From Lineus longissimus (taxonomy: Eukaryota > Nemertea > Pilidiophora > Heteronemertea > Lineidae): 64,000 nt of DNA. The notes under the pieces were generated by a model. The model did no database searches. It saw only the letters and a list, made by a program, of their open reading frames with translations, and was not told the origin of the DNA. Positions 1-14,600 of this stretch are shown one piece after another. Within the stretch, counting starts at the first letter, position 1; the number at the start of each line of letters is the position of its first letter. The stretch lies in assembly GCF_910592395.1 (NCBI RefSeq), contig NC_088315.1:622501-686500 (forward strand), given 5' to 3'. A program made the translations under genes and the position numbers.

Positions 1-3000
1 TTGAGAACTCATTTTCGTTCTCTCGTCTAAATATTAGTCAACTCTGTAGTGTACACATAAGGTCCCGTTCCACTTCGAATCGTCTGATGAACACGCCAAG
101 TATGTGTTATGGACATGATAGAAGTAAAATTGTCATTTTGCCTTTTCATGTGGATCTCCCGTGGAGTAGCTTAGGGGATCATTGCGTGACTGTCATGGTG
201 TGTGATGACAGACAAGGTGGACGAAGAGCAAAAGGCCCGATATCACCGTGGTACCATGACAACGGGATGGCTTGGTGCAAAACAGAGACAGGGCTTTCAA
301 CTGCCGTGATCGATCAGCTGGGCACGAGGAGAGGAGAATCGAATCAATTCTTCCAGACTCGACAAACCACGACATATTTATTTACATTTCAAACTGATTC
401 TTTTGGGTGAATAGAAAGACGAAAGCAAGTGAAAGGAGACGTGCCGCCATTTACAGTCATTCAGTTGTAGACATATCAAACTATCGCCACTCGGAAAATG
501 ACATTCCTCAATTCATCACGGATCGTTGCTTTCACCGAGAAAAGATTCACGAATGTTGTTAATCAAATGTCATTGTAATGAATGATTCTATCCGAGATTT
601 CCTAACAATCAGTCGAAAGAAACCCTAGGCGCTAACAACATGTTCAGGAGAAAGCATTAACCGCAGTTCTCAGAGGAGACAAATGTGTCTTTCTCTGCGA
701 GGGGACAGATATTCACACTAGGTTACACCCTCTGAGACCAGCTACCTCAAACATCAATAAAGCAGTGGATGCCTTTAGAAAGCCAGACAGTCTATCAAAG
801 GCCTGTGGCTATCATTTCAATGCTGGAATATCTCCGGTGTGGTTAATGAGACTCATTAGATGGCTTTTGGTTTGATCACCTGAGATAGCATTGATGTCAA
901 GAACCGATTGAAACGAAGACGAGATTGCCATGTCACTTGTCAGCGCCTTGCCGGACCAAACACGATTAACAAGGTTCAATTCGAAAGGCATATAGCCCCA
1001 TTTAGACTGAGGTCTTGTTCATGGCCCTTGATGGTCTTCACCCTCCACTGGCGCTGGCAAAAGTACAGTTAAGTTAGACAGTTTCACATCATACATTACA
1101 AGTCCAGTTCAGCAGCGTGATGAAGGAACTGCCTCAAAACTGGAAGGCCGTTTCCCATTGTTTTCATGGATTTGAAAGTGTAAAACCTGAGAGGCGCGAT
1201 TTCGTCCAAGACGGTGATTTTCGTGATCAGCATTCTTAGAGCATCGTTATGAGGATATCTGATCCATCAAATCCGCTGTTTCTTTGGACCAAGTTTACTA
1301 AAATATTGTCGTATAACGCGCTTAGACACCTTCAATGGCAACAACTGTTAGAAATTGTTTACTGGTTACGTATTTTTTCTTTACTATTATAACGCCTGTC
1401 ACACTGGTGAAAGCCCGAAGTTTATGCGTTTTGCTTTTTCTTAAAGGTTTGTATACAAACCATGCCTTTTTCAAACTGAACCAATATAGACTTTGAGAGG
1501 GTAAACGTTCGAGGAAAACGTTACATTGAATATATTTGTACACTCCGTTATTGCTCGGTTGTGAAGGCGTTGAGTTGGCTTTCACCAGCGTAACACCCGT
1601 GTGCGAGAGAGTTTTGTGGGATCGCCACCTTTTGGATTTGACTGCGATCAAGTTGGCTGGCATTGAAAGAGAGCCTTGAAGACTTTACGAGATAGTAGAC
1701 AAGTTATTGAAGGTAACCTTTGTGCAATATCACACTAACGAGCAACCTGCCCAGAGAGTTGGGGAAAAGTGATGATGGCGGGATGTAAAGATTTCATGTC
1801 AAAGATACATGACAAGATGCACAAGTAGTTCACAGCGCCCAACATGTTTCAGCGTCATATAAAGGAACCTCCACCGTTGACTAGAGAAGACCGCTTACCC
1901 TTCTCGGTGTCTCCACTGGGAAGCTTTGCCATCTCTTTAAGTGAGTTGGTCTACTACCCGAGTCCATTTCAAATTACATTTGTTGATAAGGTGGATCCTC
2001 GTCTTAGTTCTTAAGCGCTGGTTTCTTCCTCAATGGGGAATGACAGAGGAGCTCAGTGATAAGCTATTCAAGGACTCGTTGGTCGTCACCACACGTTATA
2101 ATAATCCTGAGGGTTCCTAATCAAAACAACGTTATGAGAAAGGAAAAGATCACTGGCGGTCAATACTTAACAACTGCAATTAGGCAGGACCTTTGGACAT
2201 GAAGTACATAAAAAAAGCCTTCTTCCTTCGATGCACTTAGTACGGCGACCTTGCGCAGAGACCTACTTATTAGAAGAGCAATTCGAAACGGGTGAGAACA
2301 CCGGGAGCGACGGGTTGAACCAAGTGTCGATCTTGACGGAACTAGTTTCGGTCACTCGGTCAAACGGAGATAATAGCTAAGACATGCTAGCGAATCTAAT
2401 TCGTGCTAAAAACATTTACCCCATAATTTCATTAGAATTTTCGACTCGCGATGGTCGAAAGGTGAACACCTAGAGCAGAGCCCCCGTTGTTATCTTATTG
2501 TTGCCGTTGAAGGCCAACCGTGTTCGCCGTGCGCGCCATCTGGCCACCGTCCAAAGAGGGACGGTGACTTTTTTAAGCGGAGGAACAGATAAAAACGTGT
2601 CCATCGATGTTTCAGCGTTCCTAAACACTCAAAAGCGATACTGCCCGGTGCTCGGAGTGTGCGTAATTTGATTAGGCGCAAAGATTAAACAGAAGGGGAT
2701 GTGTATGCAGAAGGGGGTAGTCTTTGTGAGGATCACTGCGATAAATCGTCCGCTTGCAAAGCGCTTTACGCACGACTTTTTCGGCCAGCCTTTGCTAGGT
2801 AAACATAAGGGGAATACCTTAGAACTCAAGTATGACTCTTAATAGGCAGTCTCAGACAAGGAAACAAATAATATCCATGGCGTCATATATAAATGTGCCG
2901 GCTTTCTAACCACTTAAGGGTCTTTGAAGCCAATAGGCTTGGAATATGTGCAAGTACTCGAATGGCAATAAAAAGTGTAAATATTTTAATTGAATTACTT

Positions 3001-3640
3001 CGAGTAAACATGGATAATACCCACATGCATGAAATCACCGGGGGCAACGAAGTAAGGGTCTCCTGTATAGAATACCAACAATTTATTAGAAAAAATACAT
3101 CGTACTGGTGCATGTATGCGAAAAAAAGGGCGGTTTGTCTGTCAAAGGTGATCTTGATCACCACAGATCTCGAACGGCATTTTGGTTAGTAATAGAGATA
3201 GATTACGGTGTGACCCAAAACATCCACTGTGACCTGATCAAAGGAAAATGTTAAAAGTGTCAGTCAAGATAAACTTGTTATGAAGATTTAAAGGGTTTAC
3301 CTCTTCAATAATCTCGTCTAGCCCATCGTTATAAAAGTCAGACATAGTTGGTGACGTGTTTCAGCAGCTTCTCCTGCTTTTTAGGATATGTCCCAGATAC
3401 CCGCTACTTATGGAATCTCTCAGTAAAATCCGATTTCTCTAACCCCACATTACACCTCTGTGGTGATACCCAACGTACTTTCTATTAAATTTAAACCGCA
3501 ACCTCAATTTCACCTGACGACTAGTCTCTGCTTAATATTTAGTCTTATTAATAGAATTATTATATTTTAAGCTGCTTAAACTGTTTACTTGTAACGTATA
3601 CGCCGCTTTCGACTTTGGACAACATGAGTCGTTATTTCGC
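1..3640. other. Intergenic DNA, no gene recognised
   Basis: All open frames here are short (at most about 113 codons), overlap on opposite strands and show no motif I recognise. No tRNA, rRNA or snRNA signature was seen by eye. The stretch is AT-rich and looks like ordinary intergenic sequence. Confidence 0.6.
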
Positions 3641-3721
3641 CAACTTAGCTATTGGTCTGGTCTCAGTGGGTTAAATTGGTTCTGCATTTTAAGGGAAAGA
3701 AAACAGACATCGTCCAAGTTG

Positions 3722-3905
3722 TCATCATCATCATCATCATCATCATCAACAACACCTACCTTCCTATTGCCCTTTCCTCCTGCGAACCAGGTCTGAGCAC
3801 GGGGAGGCATGCCGATAATCCGTGCGGGCCGGAGCCCCTCTGCCCGGGTGATGGACTGCCTCGGGCCCACGCGAGGCCCGCCAGTCACCCTGCTACCTGT
3901 CACTG
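3722..3905 (-). mobile_element. GC-rich patch ending in (GAT)n, possible 3' end of a non-LTR element
   Basis: Read on the minus strand, a strongly GC-rich block (about 3780-3905) runs into a (GAT)n microsatellite (3722-3747). The flanks are AT-rich, so composition changes sharply at both edges. The minus frame stays open through the block and into an Asp run encoded by the GAT repeat. A unique GC-rich body followed by a short simple-repeat tail is the usual look of the 3' end of a LINE-type retrotransposon. No reverse transcriptase or endonuclease sequence lies next to it, so it would be a heavily 5'-truncated copy. A plain microsatellite beside a GC-rich patch is the alternative. Confidence 0.35.
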
Positions 3906-3909
3906 ATGC

Positions 3910-6017
3910 TGAAGACATCCAGTCAGCCTATAATCGTATTCTGGTTGATGTCCTCCTATTATTGCAGCAAGGCTTTCAAACTTCTTTCGGAGAATCAACA
4001 CCCATCTCAACGTCCGGATATTTCTGAAACAAAGATGAACTGCTGTCATCTATTGCATGCATTTAAAAGAAAATACCGACATTACTTGAGTAACGTTTGG
4101 AAGAATTAGGCGTTAATAACAGGTGTTGGTCACTACTGGAGTTGAAATTTAGTATTGGATCTTTAGGGCAGGGTGAACATGGGGACAACCATCAACAACT
4201 CGAGACGAATTTGGCTCAATAAATTGATCTTTGCGAGTTCTCAGCACCACGTACCCACTACTTAGCCAACAATAACCGATGTGGCCATAAAATATGAATA
4301 GTTGTTTTGAACTTTCCTTTCTTGGCAACAGCAACCACCTGGATGTCATTGACCAGCAATCTCCTCTGAAAACATGTGATTGCTTGTCGCCATAACAATA
4401 TTTCTAGTGAATTCACAATCATTATAACTCACCCACCTTCATTTTTGACGGCACACCTTAATTTGAAATCCATCTTTTTCCTGTCTTATCACATTCCTGC
4501 CCTCTAACCAAACCGTCAAAATCAACTTAACCTAACAACTAGACGAATCAACCGACTTAAGCACTACCATATCAATCATCAAATTATTTCATTGATTATG
4601 AGAATGACAAGTGTGATTATCACAGAAAAAAGACACGATTTTAGCCGTTCAAATCTCACATCTTACCTACTACGATTAAATCCTCCTCCTGCCGTCTGTC
4701 CTCTCTCCCAATATTGCCATATAGGATGATAATGATTAGCCAAGAAACTACAAGATGGGAACCGAAACTAGCTGGATGGATGTCTGCTGATCTAGGCCAG
4801 CTTAAGGTCACAGATATCAAAAGAAGAATCAGCTTATTATTTTCTTCAATTGTCCTCCATTCTTCTTATTTTCGCTCCCCTTGAATGATATTCCAAATTA
4901 GAACAAGTTCCTCACAATAAAATGTCTGTTACCACCGAAGTTGGATAGTAGTTTTCTCCTCACCGACCACAGGTGGTCTCTAAGGCCCATCTGGAGTACT
5001 GTTAGCGCGCCGTGTCTAATGCTAACTGAGCCCATTAATAGCCAGCTAGGCCACTATGCTACATTAGCTATATAGGCTAGCTTGAGCCCTAACAGCGAGA
5101 CGAGACTGAGATATAGGGCCTTAACAAAAACGGTTTTAGATCGATAGTTATTGGCCTTAATGAGTTTTTCCAAGCATAAAAAACTGATTTTTTAACCTAA
5201 CTGATCACTGTGGAGCGCATTTTAAGCGCAGGCTAAGTGATATTTCTCATTTTCAGTTTTTTTCGTGTCTGTAACATCGAAACGATATCAATCGACAAAA
5301 TGGCTACGGGTATATCTTGACTGGAATACATATTTTCGTGACTGGGGCCATTTTCTAAAGAGTACAATTCTAACATATAATAGTGCCCTCCGTTTTCAAT
5401 ATCGTTCCACGTTCAGGAGCCGAGGACTTTGAGAACAATTTTCCATATGACTTCCTGGTTGTTAAGATGTGCTCCTTTACTTTCTATCAATGTGGACACC
5501 CTGTACCGCCGATGAAATGCATTTACATAGTTCATGATCATACTTCGTCCTTGAACCCTGGCTCTTCGGAAGGCCTCAGGCGTAAGGCCTCAAGTTAAGG
5601 TTTGCGGAACCTGCCTAATGTCTTCCCATGGCCATAGCTCAGTATGCATGCTGTAGAGCAAATACACATTTCTGACAATGCTGGCCAATTGATCAAACAG
5701 CAGAACAAAACACTTCACGTAATATGGTGTGGCGCTCGGAGGGTGTGACGTCAAATGTATTGTCCTTGGTCATGACCGGTCGCGGTTGATTTGAACGCCA
5801 GTCCGTTGGCGGGTGAACTGCGTAGAACATCGCAGGAACACTTTCTCCGATTTCAAACACAAAAATGCCTTCAATATTTCGGTGATCAAGTGAAACTTCT
5901 GCAGCAGAAGGTAGGACCTGGTGGTGTTAATGCTTGATAGTGGTCTGGATTGGGTTCAAAGGGACATTCTTTACTTCTATATCTGGAATCTCGGCCGGGA
6001 ATCAACTGCGCAGTTAG
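3910..6017. other. Intergenic DNA, no gene recognised
   Basis: Only short unrecognised open frames occur. There is some local palindromic AT-rich sequence near 5030-5090. I see no splice-linked coding pattern. Confidence 0.6.
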
Positions 6018-8015
6018 AGATTTGTACATGTGTATATGTGTATATGTGTATATGTGTCCTATTCAAAACTCATGTTCTGACTGACTCATTTGTTTTGCTT
6101 GTGTCAAGATAGGTTATTTTAAAATGTTTTACACAAAAATCATTCGTTTGGCTCCACTATCCCGACTGTGGTGTAGCACCCGACTATAACTGGCATGAAT
6201 AGGGAATACGCTGGTTATGGATGTCAGATAGTGGTTCCCTGACTTTTGCAAACAATTTCACTGGGCGTATCCCACGCGGCGACACCAAGGACCGCTGGCT
6301 GATCTATTGATATGTTCGTAGCAGGGTGTCAAAGTCGGAGAGACGAAGAGCCACTCGTCTCTTGTAGGGGGTTCATTGGAAGTGTTTGCATTTGTTAGCC
6401 TATTAAACACGGGATTTTAATCTTTCAGTTTTGGGTTTGGCGGAGAAAACTAATCTTACATAAGTCCCAGAACAATATCATATGTCTTTATGGCAATATT
6501 TATTACTGGGACCCAGTACAGTGCCGTTCTATCCAATATTCTTGAGGCTGTTGGAGAGACTTCTTGTTTAAACAGTACCATTCCGCCCCCTCTAAGGCAT
6601 AACAGTGGTAACTTATAAACACAAGATTTTAATCCTTGTCTAGGGTGTCTTTGAGAGAACTGATCACACACAATTCCCAACCTACTCGTCAGCCAGCTGA
6701 CAGATTACCTGGGTCGAACGTGTTGCTGAGATGTTTTTGAAGAGATACTTGTGGCTGTTGGGGAGACTTCTTGTTTAAACAGTACCATTCCGCCCCCTCT
6801 AAGGCATAACAATGGTAACTTATAAACACAAGATTTTAATCCTTGTCTCGGGTGTCTTTGAGAGAACTGATCACACACAATTCCCAACCTACTCGTCAGC
6901 CAGCTGACAGATTACCTGGGTCGAACGTGTTGCTGAGATGTTTTTGAAGAGATACTTGTGGCTGTTGGGGAGACTTCTTGTTTAAACAGTACCATTCCGC
7001 CCCCTCTAAGGCATTCATTGGTAACTGATACAGTGACTGCGAAGAGAATGCAGGTTGAACACAAGTTATTAGCATTACGCATTCCTGATTAAAGTCCTTT
7101 CACAAGGCTTCAGTCTGTTTTGATATCAGCGAGATTTGTATATGTGTATATGTGTATACGTGTGTATGTGTACATGTATATGTGTCCTATTCAAAACTCA
7201 TTTGTTCTGACTGACTCGTTTGCTTTGCTTGTGTCAAAATAGGTTATTTTAAAATGTTTTACACAAAAATCATTCGTTTGGCTCCACTATCCCGACTGTG
7301 GTGTAGCACCCGACTATAACTGGCATGAATAGGGAATACGCTGGTTATGGATGTCAGATAGTGGTTCCCTGACTTTTGCAAACAATTTCACTGGGCGTAT
7401 CCCACGCGGCGACACCAAGGACCGCTGGCTGATCTATTGATATGTTCGTAGCAGGGTGTCAAAGTCGGAGAGACGAAGAGCCACTCCTCTCTTGTAGGGG
7501 GTTCATTGGAAGTGTTTGCATTTGTTAGCCTATTAAACACGGGATTTTAATCCTTCAGTCTTGAGTTTGGCGGAGAAAACTAATCTTACATAAGTCCCAG
7601 AACAATATCATATGTCTTTATGGCAATATTTATTACTGGGACCCAGTACAGTGCCGTTCTATCCAATATTCTTGAGGCTGTTGGAGAGACTTCTTGTCTA
7701 AACAGTACCATTCAGCCCCCTCTAAGGCATAACAGTGGTAACTTATAAACACAAGATTTTAATCCTTGTCTCGGGTGTCTTTGAGAGAACTGATCACACA
7801 CAATTCCCAACCTACTCGTCAGCCAGCTGACAGATTACCTGGGTCGAACGTGTTGCTGAGATGTTTTTGAAGAGATACTTGTGGCTTTCGGAGAGACTTC
7901 TTGTCTAAACAGTACCATTCCGCCCCCTCTAAGGCATTACAATGGTAACTTATAAACACAAGATTTTAATCCTTGTCTCAGTGGTCTTTGAGAGAACTGA
8001 TCACACACAATTCCC
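6018..8015. repeat. 1.1-kb tandem duplication with nested 207-bp repeats
   Basis: Two near-identical blocks start at 6018 and 7131, both with 'gagatttgta' followed by a (GTATAT)n-like microsatellite, and run to about 7017 and 8015. Inside each block a 207-bp unit is itself tandemly repeated, starting at 6546, 6753 and 6960 (partial) in the first block and at 7676 and 7883 (partial) in the second. The offset between blocks changes from 1113 to 1130 bp because the microsatellite lengths differ. The 207-bp unit gives similar open frames on the minus strand (for example 6456-6680 and 6705-6887), but these follow the repeat and do not look like a gene. Few substitutions separate the copies, so the duplication appears recent. 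I do not recognise the family. Confidence 0.9.
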
Positions 8016-11000
8016 GGTTGTCGGGAACTTGACCGTTTTTGGAAATGCTTCCAGTCGAGGTTTTTCATCGTGCCACCACGGATTTAAAGTCTGGTATAAA
8101 GACCTGGTATTAGTATTGCTACCTGCTATTCTGATTGACCATTAGCGGTCATCATGTTACTGCCAGGAAAGCTGAAGTGGCTGCCCAAGACTCTCATTGG
8201 GATTGTCAACTGGAAGATGGGCCTTCTTGAAAATCATTGGAAGGAAATATCGATCTTTACTCTGAGCTTAACACTGATGTTAACCTTGATCTGTCTCATA
8301 ATTTCAGAGGTGCTGCACCATGAGCCTGGCCAATGAGGTGTGAAAGAGAGAATGGTTAGTGCCAGTCTTCACAATGACGAGGTGGGGCTTGCACTGGTTA
8401 AACAGGTAGGAATTGTGTAACCAAGCTTCCATATTTAAACAAAAGGAACTTCCAAATGTGAACACGCGTGTCTAGTAATGGGCTCTTTTGAACGACTTAC
8501 CAGGGCAGCAACTCAAACGTGTGCACAATCATAGTGGCACGCAACAAATGGATAGTAGAACACAATCCACGTGTATATCAGATGAAGACAGGTTTTTCCC
8601 CAAAATGCTGGTCTGCTCCCAAATACATACAACTTTGAAGCTGTAGTTTTGAACCAAACTCGCTATGGAATTTATAGGATGACGCTTCTGAGACACTCCC
8701 TCTTATATCGACATGTCTTATTTCATCTTCAGGGCCACCTCAGTGGAACCATATTCTAACCCGACACAAAGCAATCGAGAAGGACACAGGGAGACATTGC
8801 TACACGAGGACACGAATCCTCTCAAACTGTGGCGCCACCTGTTCCCACATGCAGTGTCGAGACGGAGCTTCCTGTTTTACATTATTTGAAAAGCCTATTT
8901 GTGATTTTCATTTAACAGATCAATAAACCAAAGTGTTTAGTAGGTGGGACGTTTGAATTTGTCCTGACCATCGCAAATAAAGAATGGAATGTTTCACAAT
9001 ACAGGTTGCTGTTTGTCTCTTTATGTAATCAAGGTTGACTTTGATCTCCTGCTCTCCTCAGAGGAGATAGCTACACAAAACTAGAATCCTGGAGAAGACA
9101 CCCTGGATCATGTCACATCTAATCGAGACAAGGTACACCCTGTACAGATTATATGACACATTCATCTTGTAGAGACATGTTACACCCTGTACGTTTCATC
9201 ATAATGGCCCCTTCCTAACCAAGGACAATATGTATCTCCAGCTGTTCACCTTGATACGTAGTGAAATCAATGAGACAGCGGACTTTCCCCAGTGTTACAC
9301 CAGTAAAGTTGGCTTCTCGCAGATGACTGGTATGTCCCGTGTCCTCCTTGGTCGTGGTCGATATTCTCAACCACTCCTCCCCCCATCCGCCTCATTATTA
9401 CATGTTCAGGAATGACGCGAACATGATTCACACGAGCCCGGATCATTGCCGATACACCAATTAATAAGTGATTAGAATGCTTCTTTCCAATCTGTTCATT
9501 CCCAGGTAGTTGACATATCAGTACCACGCGTTCACCTCATTTGACTCAATGAGGGCGTTATTCGGGCGTGCTCGAACTCGATGCATCCCAAACAGTTCCA
9601 TTTGTCTATAAGTGTGGTGTGTTAGGAGTCACAAAATATCACAAAATCAATGAGTCAGATGGTGTATTTCTGATGATGTGGTGTAGTATAGTGTGAGTGT
9701 TCCTTATTCATACGGACTGCGTTGCCACCTTCCTTGAAGTGATCTTACCCCTGCATTCTGGTTGTGACGTTGTCCTCAAAAGACCAATTTGGGATGAAAC
9801 GAATTCATAACTAATCACCAGAAATATACTCCGCTGAATCGAAACCTCTCTTATACTTTCGGGTAGTACGGGGCTAAGCACGTGTTTTATCGCAGCATGA
9901 GTCACATGTGGGCAAAATCGATATGTCATTCTGTTTTACAGATCAGAATCCGAGACCGGCTGACATCCATAGTGTCCTCGCCATTGCCCGAGCGGAGACA
10001 TAGCTTGATACGGGGCTGCGCGGCGCAGGGGTTTCTGTCCTCGCTTGCTTTTAGTTCTGGAATACGCCGGTCCGATTTTGTGCCGCCACATCGTGTTGAA
10101 ATGAGTTGGCGATAGTTTTGTAAGGTGAAGACTGATTGATGTGGTAATTGCCTAAGTTATTGATATTTCATAAGATTCTTTCGGACTGTATGGAGCTTTT
10201 CAGGAAGGAATACGACCAAAGATAAGGGACAAGCATTAAAGAGCTTGGCGAGACGGTAAGGTCTAATAACTGACATTGTTGTATCTTTGGCTCATTTCGT
10301 AAACGTCACTTAGAAAAAGGCCGACATACGAAACCTTCAAGAAGTTTATAACTTCAAACATGATATCATGGCAAGACAGCGAGGTCGTGTGGGTCTCTCT
10401 TTGTGCCGCACCCCTCCCACTACGCAGGGTACAGGCTCACGATCCTACTGATGAAGTCTTTTTGACTTTCGCTTAATCATCAGAACTCCAAACTACTTTT
10501 AGCTGTCTCAATGGGTTAGATAAGATTCGACACTTCTAAGTGATTCACTTTCAAAGTGGATAAAATAAGAGTATCTTAGTTCCATGAACAAACTAGACAG
10601 GTGACTTCTTTATCAGTTGTGAGCCAATTAGTCATCATATAATGAGCGGAATTTCAAATAAGTGGGTGAGAAAATCTATAACACAAGGACCGTTGTTCAA
10701 TGTTCAAAAACCTATTACTTTTGATAGGGTTTTGTTGCTGATTTGTATGAACTCCAAGTCGACTGATATCGGAAACGCCCCGATCAGGTAATACATGAAA
10801 TAGGTCCTGATTAATTAACATTCCATAGTTGATGAGGAATCTTACTAATGATCATTAAACATTTGAATATACTTCACCGTTTGCTTTGTCATGGCCAAGG
10901 ACCTCCAAGAATGTCGGGTACAGTGAGGTGGAAGCATGTGTCCACGTGACCAGTCCACACACGTTAAGGGTAAAATCGAAGGCAAAAACGGAATTCGCAC

Positions 11001-11592
11001 GAAACGGTGCCCGATGTGAGGAGTGTTCTTGGTGTTTTCCTTTTGATTCGTATGCCTACAGTGCCGTCCGACGGGGAACACTGATACAATACTGAAGTTG
11101 GCTGTTTTGGACGGGTTTCCTCTGAATGATATGATTGCCAGATGCTGCAGTGAATCAAGAAGTGACTCCGTATTGATTTTACTATTTCTAGATTGTGTAT
11201 TCCTCCACGGCTAGTATTTCTTTATTGATATGCTATAATAGAACCTCGTGGTAGACATCTAGTTAATGAGTAGGAAATTGGGTTGATTAAGTGGGATGAT
11301 TGATCACGCAGGCTGATTAAGTTTCTTTGTGGAGGCTGAGTTTTTTAATGGTATTTTGTATTAAAAAGGAAACTGCCAAGGAAATCAAAGTCTGGAGAAG
11401 AAAAGAAGCAAGCACCACATTAACACAGTCAGTAAATGGACGTTCTTTCGCCAAAAACACTATACGTACTGGCGCCCTTGCTGGTCTTCCGAAGGACAGT
11501 TAATCAATTGATGTAAAACTCTGACACGTTCGCTATCATATGCAGTTTGTTAATACAAAGCATTACAATAGTGAGAGAAGTAGTGATACTTA
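8016..11592. other. Intergenic DNA, no gene recognised
   Basis: No supported gene. Short phrases such as 'acaccctgtac' recur near 9130-9195 without a regular period. Open frames are below 90 codons and unrecognised. Confidence 0.6.
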
Positions 11593-11610
11593 CCCCCCCC
11601 CCCCCCCCCC
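11593..11610. repeat. 18-base C homopolymer
   Basis: Eighteen consecutive C residues are followed directly by 'gcag'. The complementary strand is a G run. Length is likely to be uncertain in the assembly and variable between individuals. Confidence 0.95.
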
Positions 11611-14600
11611 GCAGATACCACGCCACCTGAGAGCTACAATAAGGTTGAGCTGATGGCTGCTATCAACATGGCCTGATGCGGTTGTTTTGTGAGAAAACCA
11701 GAAAAGGCACATTGGTCCCATATTATGAGCAAACATAGCAACTATTCAACGACGCAATTTCCACCTCTGAATTGTAAATCAAGAGATGAAAACTAATATC
11801 GAATGAAATTATTGTTATTGCGCCAGAGACGCAAAGGTGAAATAATAGCCCGTAACCATAACATCATTGATCAGAGCCGAGATACGGGTTGAATGCTCTT
11901 TCTCTTCGCTTGGTTCGATAACATAGACTGACTAGTGGTTGGAAGTCGCCACGAGTTACAGATTCAACACCTTAAAAAGTGAATCGCGTAAAGCAAGAGA
12001 TTGTGTATTACAATTTCAATTTCAATGTGTATTTAATGATGATGTATCTATAGCATTTAGTATTTATCGAGTTGAATATTAAAATAATCTTACAATGTTC
12101 TATCGTGGACTATCTTAATGACGATGGCGCACTGTGCGCTCTGATGTACTTACATGTACTGTTAAAGGGAAAATAACATCATGCCATTTCGTGTCACGAA
12201 ATAGTTCGTACCTGCTACCACCAAGTGACGGTACTGAGGTCCTTCAATGACCTAAAATTCGCTAAACGAAATCGCTTTTGATTGCCATTATTCATTTTGT
12301 TGTGCGCACATAAATCACCCTTTCTTACTTACAAATTAGTGGATTTTGGCATCGTTTTATATCATTCTTTGCGTTGTCATTATATACAAGTAGAGTGTCA
12401 ATATGTTTTCGGCAGAGGTCAAACCAAATCTCTGGGGTCATTTGAAGACAATAAAAAGACTTGGCAAGATACTCGAGTTTACATTAATAAATCATCCTAA
12501 GGTAAAGTCAACCACCCACGTGTATTGCTTACTTTCAATAAAACTGGGCCAAGTTAGCAAATTGTACATAAGTTCTGACAATCATCTCTCATTGTGTAGG
12601 TGTTTTATATGCTCAAATAACTCGTGACAACTCCAGGAGACCAACTCGCTAACGGTTAAATATGATGAGAACACCCAATGGTAAAGAAGACATCAGCCGG
12701 GAAAGGGGAAAAGAGTATTGTAAGCTACATATGTAGACTGTCTTTGTACACACCGTACTTAAGCTTATCCCAGCATCAAGATTGTGACTTTGTCCTCATC
12801 GAGACCAATTCATAGTTAGGTTAGTTGAATACTGCTGAAATGAGTACAGCTGAAGCAAAGACGAATACTGAGAGATTATAAGAAAATGATCGGGTTTATC
12901 AGTGGCTTTAGTTATTCCTTGAATGAAGAGGCCAAATGTCAGTGGTTGCTGTGGCTAACCCAACACTTAGTGACATCCTCTCACGTCTCATCATGCCGCA
13001 GACCCCTAGTGCCGCATGTAAAGATTTCCGTGTAATAAATCTGAAGGGTCAAGGCTTTTATTGATATCCATGTTGTCACCAATCGGACACATTGGCAAGT
13101 AGGGATCTCCACAAGTCAAGGTGGCAATAAAAATGTTGTAAATGGTACTTATAATTGTGGTATTCATATATGAACACAGGTTATCTGGAGATATTGATGA
13201 TAAATCACGTATTGAATGGATAAATGAGGAATCAGCACAATTAGATACCAAGTTTTATAGTATTCGACTAAAGTACGTGGAACCTTTTACTAAATTTCGA
13301 TTTACCTACTGAAGATACATACATTTTCAGTCATTGGCCATGTCAGCCAAGTCTCTCCTGTTCCGGCAAATTGTTGAAGATAATGAAACGATAGACCTGC
13401 CTAGCCTGTCTGGCAAGTGTGCCCAAAGATCGCTGACAGTTGAAAGCTATTCTGGCTGACCCGTGATCCAGTGCTTGAAGTAGATTTTAATCGGCTATGT
13501 TACATGAAGCCCAGTCGATCTAAGAGAGAGTGGCTCATTCGATTGGAGGATTCTTTGTTTCATCTTCAAGCATATTTAAAAAAGTTGTCAAGATTTGCCA
13601 ATAAATTGCTGCCTAATACAGGTCTACAACGTTACGGAATTTAGTGAATATTCGGATTTCATGTCTCACTTTAACTTTATTTTCGACGTTTACAAGTGTT
13701 TAACCACAGTCACCACAGAGGCCAATGCATCACTTGGACCAACAATTCGAAAGGCGAAATGCTTTCAAGTATTTCCGGTACTTGAAATTGAAAAAGTAGG
13801 TTGTCTTTTATCAAAATGTCTGATCTAAAAAATAATCAAAAGAAAAGAACGAAAAAGAATGCGTGTCTCGTGACCTAGTTTAGCGTGAGGTATGACTTTA
13901 TATCAACTGTAAATCAACTCGATATCGAAGAAAACGTTGCTCCATTTGATCAGGTATCTATCATTCTATGTAAAACATGTAAATCTTATTATAATGATTG
14001 ACTCCCCAACACATCAGTTTAGACGGTGATTCACAACGCCACGTACCTTCGTGGGTCAAGGTTTAACTCCTCCAATGGTCATGGTTTAAGCCCAGTTTCT
14101 GCCTATAGATAATGCAGATGAACAGATGGAGATCACCTTGTCACTTCTAGCTTATGACCAATCACAAAACCATTACCAGAATTCTGAAAGGCTGTTTCAA
14201 ACAAACGTACGCAGTGAACTCAGCAAATATATACGTATAATGAAATTGTAAGCATCCATAGGATATGTTTCATTCCTAATGGCCTGGTTTGAGGTGGAGA
14301 GCCATGCGGCCGGAATGTACCTTTACCACGGTGAAGATTGTCTAAAACTGGTTAAACAGCCTTACATTTCTTGTCAAGAGTTTTCCCGTCCTGTGACCAC
14401 AATGCTCGGATGTTTACCCTGCCGAGCTCTTAGAGTGTTACACATTGTGAGATAGAAGTACTTGGACACGGCTGTGCACCATTTATCGGCCATCAGCGTG
14501 TCCCAGATATAGGGACCAGGCAGCGAATGCCGTACAATTCTTTCTAAGGTTTGAATACACAACGTTAGGGTGAAAGGTGACCTCGCGAATCGTATGTCGC

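Noticed and set aside
5741-5760. Second perfect CRE-like TGACGTCA near 5746
   Set aside because: There is no nearby gene, start site or partner motif, and an 8-bp match is expected by chance in a window of this size.
6456-6887. Repeated minus-strand frames beginning MGIVCDQFSQ as a small gene family
   Set aside because: They coincide exactly with the 207-bp tandem repeat and inherit its copies. They have no independent sign of coding selection.
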